Of a stretch of 35,882 nt of DNA, positions 8,533 to 16,502 are shown in pieces. The stretch spans positions 1 to 35,882 of the forward strand of contig JAVVTI010000006.1 of NCBI GenBank assembly GCA_036653735.1, read 5' to 3'. The DNA is from CAVCAD01 sp036653735 (GTDB lineage Bacteria > Bacillota_I > Bacilli_A > RF39 > UBA660). The notes under the pieces were generated by a model. The model made no database searches. It was not told the origin of the DNA and saw nothing but the letters and a program-made list of their open reading frames with translations. The first letter of the stretch is position 1. The number at the start of each line of letters is the position of its first letter. The position numbers and the translations under genes were made by a program.

Positions 8533-9864
8533 ATGGATCAAACGTATATTATAGCTGAAAAAACATATTATTTTTATAAAAAGTTACCAAATTTTGTTCA
8601 AAAATTTATAAAGATTATTTATTTTTTATTAAAAAAAATATATTTAATAATACGTTGTATATATAGAAATCTATTTAAAAAAGTTAATAGATTTACTAAG
8701 ATGCAAGATTTAGAATTAATAAGTGATAATAATGTTGTTTACAAAGACGATTATTATATTGATAATAAAAAACCAGAAAAAAATAAATTGAATATAAGTT
8801 GGGTGATTCCATTGCCTATTGAAGGTTCAGGAGGTCATAGAAATTTTTTTCGTGTAATTAAATTTCTTTCTTTGAAAGGTCATCATGTTACTGTTTATAT
8901 TGATCCGCAAAAATTTTATTTGAATAATGGTGTAAAAACCGGGAAAGACGCTCAGAAATTTATAAAAAACAGTTTTTTCGATTTAAATTCGGACGTTATT
9001 ATGGGTACTAATGATATAAAACAATGCGATATATTATTTGCCACGCATTATAGCGGGTCATATATAGTTAAAAGCAATGAGAGCAAAGCAAGATTATGTT
9101 GCTATTTTATACAAGATTATGAAGCATATTTCAATCCTATGGGAGATGATTTTATTAGAGCATACCAATCATATAAATTAGGATTATATCCCATTACATC
9201 TGGTCCGTGGCCTCTGAATTTTTTGAAAAATGAGTTTGGTATTAAAGAAGGATTTAGTTTTTTATTTCCCATTAACAAGGATGTGTATTTTTTTAATAAC
9301 TTTAAAGAAAAAATTTTAAACAGAATAATTTTTTTTGCAAAACCATTTATGCCACGAAGATGTTATAAGTTAGGCATTGAAGCTCTTACTATAATAAAAA
9401 AACTTTATCCTAAAATAGAAGTTGTATTATATGGCTCAAATTCTAATGATTATCAAAATATACCATTTGAATTTATTAATATGGGTTTATTACCTACAAT
9501 AAATGATCTCGGTAATTTATATCGCTCTGCAGAAATTGGAATGGTATTTTCAACAACAAATCCTTCTCTTGTTCCATTTGAAATGATGAGTTGCGGTTGC
9601 TCTGTCATAGATATAGATTTTAATAATAATATTATAAATTATGATAACAATAATAATGTTACATTAGCAAATTCATCTCCTGAAGATGTCGCAAATAAAA
9701 TACTTTTTTTATTAAAAAATAAAAATATCAGAATTCAAAAAGCGAAAAATGGTATTGAATTTTGTAAGAAGTTTCCAACAGAAAAAGAAATGTGTGAAGG
9801 AATAGAAAAAAAATTGATGAATACATACAAAAAAAGGAATAAAAAAAATGAAAAACAATGTTGA
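8533..9864 (+). CDS. Glycosyltransferase, GT4 / WsaF-like rhamnosyltransferase type
   Basis: Probable cytoplasmic-face GT-B glycosyltransferase extending a lipid-linked glycan. An N-terminal basic/hydrophobic extension (about 75 aa) is followed by the GT-B core: SGGHRNFFR near residue 100, YFIQDYEAYFNPMGDDF, FFAKPFMPRR at the start of the second Rossmann fold, and NPSLVPFEMMSCGCSVI, the donor-site loop. The combination of SGGHRN, FIQDYE and ARP/AKP-type motifs recalls the WsaF S-layer rhamnosyltransferase group, so a deoxyhexose donor is possible. Sugar specificity is not readable. It is the first gene of the second operon and overlaps the next gene by 17 bases. Confidence 0.75.
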   Translation: MDQTYIIAEKTYYFYKKLPNFVQKFIKIIYFLLKKIYLIIRCIYRNLFKKVNRFTKMQDLELISDNNVVYKDDYYIDNKKPEKNKLNISWVIPLPIEGSGGHRNFFRVIKFLSLKGHHVTVYIDPQKFYLNNGVKTGKDAQKFIKNSFFDLNSDVIMGTNDIKQCDILFATHYSGSYIVKSNESKARLCCYFIQDYEAYFNPMGDDFIRAYQSYKLGLYPITSGPWPLNFLKNEFGIKEGFSFLFPINKDVYFFNNFKEKILNRIIFFAKPFMPRRCYKLGIEALTIIKKLYPKIEVVLYGSNSNDYQNIPFEFINMGLLPTINDLGNLYRSAEIGMVFSTTNPSLVPFEMMSCGCSVIDIDFNNNIINYDNNNNVTLANSSPEDVANKILFLLKNKNIRIQKAKNGIEFCKKFPTEKEMCEGIEKKLMNTYKKRNKKNEKQC

Positions 9865-12814
9865 TGTTTCGTTAATTTATTATGCTAATAATATTAATGC
9901 TTCTTTTGATAGTACTATTAAATCATTAATTAATCAATCAGTTAATTCATCAGAAATTATTATCATAGGAAATAAAAAAGATATTGCCCGAAAAATATTT
10001 GATTTTAATTTAAGTATACCGACAATGAAAATAATAGACATTAGCCATAGCGTATATTTATTTAATACAATTTTATCAACAATTAAAACATGCAAAGGAA
10101 AATATGTTTCTTTAATAGATGAAAAGCATTCTTATTCTGTTGATTATTTTAGATTGATGATTGAAAATGAAAAGAACCGAGACTTTGATATGGCAATATC
10201 AAATACTTTTATTACAAATAAAGGAAAGTATTATTATTATAATCTAGACCCCATATTAAATAGTGATATAATACTAAAAAACGAAGAAGCGTTTGAATAT
10301 TTTTTGGATAATGCAATTTATTTTGATGATTTTTATTCTTTAAGCAACAAGGTTATTAAAAAAGAATTGTTAATAAAAGGCCTAGAAAGTTTAAAAGAAG
10401 TTAGTGTAAGTAATAAATTTGGTGGTTTTATTTTATCTTTTTATCTTTGGTATTATTCAAAAAGCACAATTAATGTAAATAATGCTTTTTGTTATAAATC
10501 TGATTTTCACCTTCATAATGAAGATCATAGTTTTTACAGTAAACACTTTGAAATATTAAAAAATAAGTTAACTGATTTTTGTGTACATAAAAGAATATCA
10601 AAATCACAAAAAGAAAAGATAGAAGTTATTTTATTATATTTTAATGAATGCGTAGTAATGAAAAATAAAATAACAAATATTAATGATATTAATTATTTTT
10701 TGAATTTTAAGAATATTATTAGTAAAAGTTTAAATCTGAAATTAAATTTTTATTATAGTAATAAAACAGAAATTGATTTCAAATATTACTTATATGAAAA
10801 TATAAAAAAGGCTATTTTAGATAAAAAACATAAGATAATTAGCTTTGATATATTTGATACTTTAATTATAAGACCCTTTTTGGAACCGTCTGATTTATTT
10901 AGGCTATTAGATTCAAATTTTAACAAAATCGCAGGCAATTCCAGTTATATTTACTTTTCACAAATGAGGTCCAAATCTGAATCAAATTGTAGAGAAAAAA
11001 TTTTTAAAAAAAACGGAAATGAAGAAGTAACTTTAGATGAAATATACGAACAAATTTATTTGGATTATCATTTACCCATAGATATACTATCTACATTAAA
11101 AAATAAAGAACTGGAGTTAGAAATAAAGTTCTGTAAAACTAGGACTTTTGGAAAAGAACTTTATGAATTGGCAATATATTCAAAAAAAGATGTTATATTA
11201 ACTTCTGATATTTATCTTGATATGAAGACAATAAAAAGAATTTTGAATAAGAACAATTATGAAAAAATCAGCCATATTTTTATATCCTCAGAAACAAAAG
11301 TGACTAAAAACACATCAAGAATGTATGATTATGTAATAAATAAATTGAAAGTCAATTTTCAAGATATTGTACATATAGGAGATAATTATGAAACGGATTA
11401 TTTAATTGCAAATAAAAAAGGTATAACGTCATTCCATTTGCAAAAGATCTCAGAAAACTTTTATAATAACAAGCTATATAAACATTTGTTCTTAAAAGAT
11501 CACCTTACAAATATAGATTTATATGATTCATTAAATTTTATTGGCAATAGGTGCTTTTTAGCTGAAATTTCCAATGAACTATATGATTCAACTATTTTTT
11601 CGACATTCAATGATAAATCTTTTTATAACTCAAATCCTGTTGTAATTGGAAAGTTGGCGTTAGCGTCTTCATTATTTTCATATGCTTTTACTATTTGCAA
11701 AGAAGCGAAAAAGAATAATATTAAAAAAATACATTTTGTTTCAAGAGACGGATACATGATAAAAGAAGCTTATGACATTATTGCAAAATATGTTAAAGAT
11801 GCACCTGAATCAAATTATCTATATTGCTCTAGAAAGTTACTATTTCCTATTTCAATAAAAAGCAAATTTGATTTTTATTCGTTGTTTTATTCTAATCAAA
11901 CTTTGAAACTTACAGTTATTGATTTTTATGATATATTTGAAAGTATTTTTTCAATTGATAAGAAGGACTATTTAATATTATGCAAAAATAACTCGTTTTA
12001 TGGCAATGAATTGATAAGCGACCAAAATAAAGATCTGTTTATAGCATTTATAAATGAAAATCTTTATGATGAAAATGTTACAAAATTGTATAGAAAAAAA
12101 GTTAGGAAACATTATGAAAAAATTATAGGAGAAAACAATTTAATAGTAGATATTGGATATAGCGGTAGAGCAGAGTCGATTTTTACTGAACTTTTAGGTT
12201 ATCCTGTTAATTCTTATTGTATTCATACAACGGGTTCTATTGCGTATGAAAGACTACGTAAATCAAATTATAATTTAAATACCTTTTTTAAGAGTAGACC
12301 TAAATTAACTGGAAGCATAAGAGAACGATTATTTATGAAATCTGATAAAAGTTGTATTAAACTAAAAATTAATAAAGATGATAATATTAATTTGATTTTT
12401 GATAATACTGTATATTCTAATTTAGAAATATCTATAATAAATTTAATTCAAAAATCATCATTAAAGATAATAGAAAATTATATGGAAGATTTTGCCCTTG
12501 TTATTGAAGATATGATTTTTAAAAATAATGACATGTGTGTTTTTTTAGAAAATTATTTGCATAATCCTAAAAAATTTGATTCTATTATGTTTAAATCTTT
12601 TAAATTTGAAGATTCTGTTGGAGTTGGAAAAGTAACCTATAATTTATATGATGAATGGATAAGACAATTGTCTCTTATAAGAAACAAAAATAAAAAAGAT
12701 GTTGATAAGAAAGGCAGAAAACTAATTATGGATATAAAAGATACAAAAATGAAAAAAGTAATAAAAAAAATAATGAAAAAAATATATTTAAAAATTTATA
12801 AGGAGAAAAAATGA
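9848..12814 (+). CDS. Large glycan-locus protein: GT2-like N-terminus, HAD domain and C-terminal COG5610-type region
   Basis: A 988-aa protein of unknown function. Residues 1 to about 150 resemble a GT2 Rossmann fold (VSLIYYANNINASFDSTIKS, SLINQSVNSSEIIIIGN), but DEKH occupies the place where a DxD is expected, so this part may be inactive. A HAD domain follows with SFDIFDTLIIRPF (D334, D337), TSDIYLDMK and HIGDNYETDYLIANKKG. The C-terminal part has FVSRDGYMIKEAYD near residue 630, YLYCSRKLLFP and DIGYSGRAESIF, the pattern of large HAD proteins (COG5610 type) common in polysaccharide loci. Their reaction is not established to my knowledge. A ribosome site AGGA lies inside the end of the previous gene. 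The ATGA overlap with the next gene shows tight coupling. Confidence 0.65.
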   Translation: MKNNVDVSLIYYANNINASFDSTIKSLINQSVNSSEIIIIGNKKDIARKIFDFNLSIPTMKIIDISHSVYLFNTILSTIKTCKGKYVSLIDEKHSYSVDYFRLMIENEKNRDFDMAISNTFITNKGKYYYYNLDPILNSDIILKNEEAFEYFLDNAIYFDDFYSLSNKVIKKELLIKGLESLKEVSVSNKFGGFILSFYLWYYSKSTINVNNAFCYKSDFHLHNEDHSFYSKHFEILKNKLTDFCVHKRISKSQKEKIEVILLYFNECVVMKNKITNINDINYFLNFKNIISKSLNLKLNFYYSNKTEIDFKYYLYENIKKAILDKKHKIISFDIFDTLIIRPFLEPSDLFRLLDSNFNKIAGNSSYIYFSQMRSKSESNCREKIFKKNGNEEVTLDEIYEQIYLDYHLPIDILSTLKNKELELEIKFCKTRTFGKELYELAIYSKKDVILTSDIYLDMKTIKRILNKNNYEKISHIFISSETKVTKNTSRMYDYVINKLKVNFQDIVHIGDNYETDYLIANKKGITSFHLQKISENFYNNKLYKHLFLKDHLTNIDLYDSLNFIGNRCFLAEISNELYDSTIFSTFNDKSFYNSNPVVIGKLALASSLFSYAFTICKEAKKNNIKKIHFVSRDGYMIKEAYDIIAKYVKDAPESNYLYCSRKLLFPISIKSKFDFYSLFYSNQTLKLTVIDFYDIFESIFSIDKKDYLILCKNNSFYGNELISDQNKDLFIAFINENLYDENVTKLYRKKVRKHYEKIIGENNLIVDIGYSGRAESIFTELLGYPVNSYCIHTTGSIAYERLRKSNYNLNTFFKSRPKLTGSIRERLFMKSDKSCIKLKINKDDNINLIFDNTVYSNLEISIINLIQKSSLKIIENYMEDFALVIEDMIFKNNDMCVFLENYLHNPKKFDSIMFKSFKFEDSVGVGKVTYNLYDEWIRQLSLIRNKNKKDVDKKGRKLIMDIKDTKMKKVIKKIMKKIYLKIYKEKK

Positions 12815-14613
12815 AAAAAGAACTCGCTATAACATTTGGTATAACTGAAAGTTATGTGTTTGCATTAGCAAACGTTTTAATTGGAATGAGAAATACTTGT
12901 AAGAAAAATTGGGACGATATAATTGTTTATCACGATGGAGTATCAATAGAAAATCAAGAACTTTTGAATAAAATTACCCCTATTACTTTTATACATTATA
13001 ACAAGGATGAATACAAAAAATTTCTTAGTTCTGAAGGAGTAGAGATATACAGTATCATAAGTATATCAAGATATGAAAACTTTAATCTTTTAAAAAAATA
13101 TAAAAAAGTAATTTGGCATGATGTTGATATATTAATTCAAAAAGACTTCATTGAGGTCAGCAATTATGGAGATAAAAGCGGGTTTGCTGCTACAATTAAT
13201 GATTTATCACTTTTAGTAGAGGCTAATTTTAATAAATTGATAAGCGGTTATGATATGTTCTTACCATTAATGAATTCAGGAATATTAGTTTTTTCAGATT
13301 GTCTAAAGGATTATGATAAAATGACTGATTGGTGCTACAGTAAATTAATAGAATTAGGAAAAAAGTCTAGATATTTGGATCAAGGAATATTAAATTTATT
13401 GGTTCAAGAGTTTAATATTGATATAGAAGTAATAAATATTTCAAAATTTTGCTGTCATCCATTAAGAATAAATTCAGACGACGCAGTTATTATTCACGCC
13501 TATGGTAATGAAAAGTTCTGGAATGACGAAAATATTAGCAATAAATTTCCTTTGTGGGAAAAGAACAACAATGAATGGGCAAATATTTGCAATAATAAAT
13601 TGCAGACACCTTTGGTTTCGGTAATAATGTCCTTATATAATAGATATATTTATTTTAAAGAAGCTCTGGAAAGTATAATTAATCAAACGTATAAAAATAT
13701 AGAAATAATTATAGTGCTAGATGTAACTGAAAACACACCTCATATATTAAAAATTATTAATGACATAAATGACGAGAGAGTTAAAGTAATTAAAAATAAA
13801 ACCAAATTAGGGTTTGCTGAATCTTTAAATGTCGGAATTAGCTCAGCAAAGGGTGAATTTATTGCTAGAATGGATGATGACGATGTGTCGGTGCCAGAAA
13901 GACTTTTCAAGCAATATGAATTTTTGAATCAAAACAAAAAAATTGATATTGTTGGTTCCTATGTTGAATTGTTTATGAATAAAAGTCAGAAAATTCAATG
14001 TCTTACTAATCCTGAAAAAATAAAGGTTTATACTTTAATTGGGAATCAAATGTTTCACCCGAGTATAATGATGAGAAGAGAAATAATAGATAAGTATAAA
14101 TTGTATTATGATAAAAATTATTATACTGAAGATGCAGAATTATGGAGCAGAGCAGTCAAATATGTTAAGTTAAGTAATATCCCTGAATATCTTTTGAAAT
14201 ATCGTATTTCTGGAGAAAATGAAACTCAAATAGCAATGATGAAGGTAATAGAAGCTGATACAAAAATAATTTATAAACAATTAAAAGAAAATTTGCACTT
14301 GGATTTTACAGATGAAGAAATACATTTATTAAGCAATAGAGTTACAATTAACCACAATATTTATAATAATAAAGAAATTAAAAAACTAAAAGGAAAATTA
14401 GTGAAAAAAATTATAAAAGCAAATAAAAAAGAAAAGTTTTATAACGAAAAATTGTTATTAGAATTATTCGATTATCAAAGAAATAATTATATAACGTATT
14501 ATTTTAAAAATATGATTAAATATATTTTTAGACCTTTATATAATAAGTTGATTTATAGAATTGATATAAAAATTGAAGAAAAAATTAATGAAAAACTAGC
14601 AGAGATGAAATAG
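12811..14613 (+). CDS. Bifunctional glycosyltransferase: GT8-like + GT2
   Basis: Two glycosyltransferase domains in one 600-aa polypeptide. The N-terminal part (about 1-260) is GT8-like: ITFGITESYVFALANVLI, the metal-binding DVD at residues 104-106 in WHDVDIL, MNSGILVF, and LDQGILNLL. The C-terminal GT2 domain begins near residue 268 with PLVSVIMSLYNRYIYFKEAL. It continues with SIINQTYKNIEIIIV and MDDDDVSVPERL (D355-358), then FHPSIMMRR and YTEDAELWSRA, the acceptor-side base region. Both catalytic motifs look intact, so the protein may add two sugars in sequence. The C-terminal 100 aa are basic and probably membrane associated. The start overlaps the previous stop (ATGA) and has AGGAG. Confidence 0.82.
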   Translation: MKKELAITFGITESYVFALANVLIGMRNTCKKNWDDIIVYHDGVSIENQELLNKITPITFIHYNKDEYKKFLSSEGVEIYSIISISRYENFNLLKKYKKVIWHDVDILIQKDFIEVSNYGDKSGFAATINDLSLLVEANFNKLISGYDMFLPLMNSGILVFSDCLKDYDKMTDWCYSKLIELGKKSRYLDQGILNLLVQEFNIDIEVINISKFCCHPLRINSDDAVIIHAYGNEKFWNDENISNKFPLWEKNNNEWANICNNKLQTPLVSVIMSLYNRYIYFKEALESIINQTYKNIEIIIVLDVTENTPHILKIINDINDERVKVIKNKTKLGFAESLNVGISSAKGEFIARMDDDDVSVPERLFKQYEFLNQNKKIDIVGSYVELFMNKSQKIQCLTNPEKIKVYTLIGNQMFHPSIMMRREIIDKYKLYYDKNYYTEDAELWSRAVKYVKLSNIPEYLLKYRISGENETQIAMMKVIEADTKIIYKQLKENLHLDFTDEEIHLLSNRVTINHNIYNNKEIKKLKGKLVKKIIKANKKEKFYNEKLLLELFDYQRNNYITYYFKNMIKYIFRPLYNKLIYRIDIKIEEKINEKLAEMK

Positions 14614-14616
14614 AAT

Positions 14617-15543
14617 ATGAAAAAATTTAGTATAATAGTTCCAGTTTACAATATTGAAAAATATTTAAATAGATGTTTAGATTCTTTAGTTTCACAGTCT
14701 TTTAAATCTTTTGAAGTAATTATCGTATGCGATAAATGTAACGATAAAAGTGAAACTATAGTCGATAAATATGTAAATAAAAATAAAAACTTTAAGAAAA
14801 TATATTCGGAAAAAACCGGCTTAAGTAAAGCAAGAAATATAGGTGTTAACGCTTCGAATGGCAAATATATATTGTTTCTAGATGGAGATGATTATTTTGA
14901 ATTAAAATTATTAGAAATTTTAAACAAAACTATAGTTGACGAGGATTTAATTAGATTTCAAGTAAGAAATATAAAAGAAAACAAAAAAATAAACTATAAA
15001 GAATTATCATTCGACACCTGCGAAGGTGTAAAAGCATTTGAATTAATAGTGAAATATCACTACGTAGAAAATGCTTGGACATATTGTTATAATAGCAAAT
15101 TTTATAAAAAAAATCATTTTATGTTTATGCAGAATTGTATAGCTGAAGATTATGGATTAATACCTTTAATTATTGGACTTGCTCAAAAAGTTAAAGCAAT
15201 AGATTTTATCGGATACAACTATGTTGAAAGAACAGGAAGTTTAATGACTTCTAAAAATTATAATAAAAAAATCAAAAAAATGGAAGATATGTTAAGACAA
15301 TCGAGATTTTTAAAAAAAAGACTTGAAAAAATTGATAATAATGAAACTTTATTAGGTTTTATTAATAATTCATTAATATATTACGTAACAACCTTGAAAT
15401 ATAAAGACTATTTAAGGTATAATAAAATTATAAAAGGTGAAAAGTGTTTTGATACAATAAAAACGCCAACATTTAAATCAAAAATAAAGAAAATAATGTT
15501 AAAAACAAATGCATACCTATTTTATAAGTATGTTGTGAGGTAG
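14617..15543 (+). CDS. GT2 family glycosyltransferase
   Basis: A 308-aa GT-A enzyme with FSIIVPVYNIEKYLNRCLDS at the N-terminus, SLVSQSFKSFEVIIVCD, GLSKARNIGV and the DxDD metal site D89-G-D91-D92. AEDYGLIPLI marks the catalytic-base region. The C-terminus is basic. The sequence TAGAATATG, spanning the previous stop and this start, is repeated exactly at the start of the next gene, and the two N-termini are similar. They may be old tandem duplicates. Donor and acceptor are unknown. Confidence 0.85.
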   Translation: MKKFSIIVPVYNIEKYLNRCLDSLVSQSFKSFEVIIVCDKCNDKSETIVDKYVNKNKNFKKIYSEKTGLSKARNIGVNASNGKYILFLDGDDYFELKLLEILNKTIVDEDLIRFQVRNIKENKKINYKELSFDTCEGVKAFELIVKYHYVENAWTYCYNSKFYKKNHFMFMQNCIAEDYGLIPLIIGLAQKVKAIDFIGYNYVERTGSLMTSKNYNKKIKKMEDMLRQSRFLKKRLEKIDNNETLLGFINNSLIYYVTTLKYKDYLRYNKIIKGEKCFDTIKTPTFKSKIKKIMLKTNAYLFYKYVVR

Positions 15544-15546
15544 AAT

Positions 15547-16500
15547 ATGTCAAAAGTTAGTTTAATAGTTCCGGTATATAATTCAGAAGAATATTTGAAA
15601 AGATGTATAGATTCATTAATAAGTCAAACATTAAACGATATTGAAATTATTGTAATTAATGATGGCTCAACTGATTGTTCTGAAAAAATCATTAAAGGTT
15701 ATAATGACAAAAGGATAGTATATTATAAACAAGAGAATAAAGGAATTGGTGAAACGAGAAATAAAGGAATAAATATTGCAAAAGGAGAATATCTTGCTTT
15801 TGTTGATTCGGACGATTATATAAAGAATACTTTTTGTGAAAAAATGTACAGCAAGGCAGTTAAGAATAACTGTGATCTTATAATTTGTGATTATTATGAA
15901 GTAAGAAACGAACTAAAAGAAATTAAATTTAATGATTTTAATGATACTTCTTTAAAAAATAATCCAAGTTTAATTAACAATATCAATTTAGGCCCTTGCA
16001 ATAAAATTTATAATAAAAAATTGTTTAAAAATTGCGAAAATAGATTTGTAATAAATTTGAAATATGAAGATGCGCCGTTTGTGTGTAAAATATTATTAGA
16101 GGCAAAAAAAATCGGCAAAATAAATGAATGTTTAACTTATTATGTAATTCACGAAAATAGTGAAACAACAAGAAGAGATAAAAAGATATTTGACATTTTA
16201 AAAATTACAGAAATAATAATTAAGAATATATCAAGATATGATTATATGAAGGAAGAAACAATAAATTTAGTTGTTATGATATTAACTGATTATACTATAC
16301 AGCAAAGATATATTGATAATAATAATGATAGAAACAAATTTATTGATGAAGCATTTTTATTAATGAATAAATTGGACAATAAATGGCGAAAATGTAATTA
16401 TTTAAAAAAATTTATAATCTATAAAAGAATGATAAAGAAAAGTAAATTACTTACAAAAATTTATTGTTATGTATATTTAAGAATAAAAAATAAGAGGTGA
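15547..16500 (+). CDS. GT2 family glycosyltransferase
   Basis: A 317-aa GT-A enzyme: VSLIVPVYNSEEYLKRCIDS, SLISQTLNDIEIIVINDGST (the nucleotide-binding DGS), GIGETRNKGINIAKGEY, and the metal site D87-S-D89-D90. KYEDAPFVCKILLEA holds the likely catalytic base Asp. The ribosome site GTGAGG lies in the tail of the preceding gene, 3 bases of spacer separate stop and start, and the next coding region begins 2 bases after this stop. Sugar specificity cannot be assigned. Confidence 0.86.
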   Translation: MSKVSLIVPVYNSEEYLKRCIDSLISQTLNDIEIIVINDGSTDCSEKIIKGYNDKRIVYYKQENKGIGETRNKGINIAKGEYLAFVDSDDYIKNTFCEKMYSKAVKNNCDLIICDYYEVRNELKEIKFNDFNDTSLKNNPSLINNINLGPCNKIYNKKLFKNCENRFVINLKYEDAPFVCKILLEAKKIGKINECLTYYVIHENSETTRRDKKIFDILKITEIIIKNISRYDYMKEETINLVVMILTDYTIQQRYIDNNNDRNKFIDEAFLLMNKLDNKWRKCNYLKKFIIYKRMIKKSKLLTKIYCYVYLRIKNKR

Positions 16501-16502
16501 AA

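Noticed and set aside
12812..16500. TGA read as Trp (Mollicutes code)
   Set aside because: TGA at 12812-12814 and 16498-16500 ends genes exactly where the next ones start, and Trp is encoded by TGG throughout.
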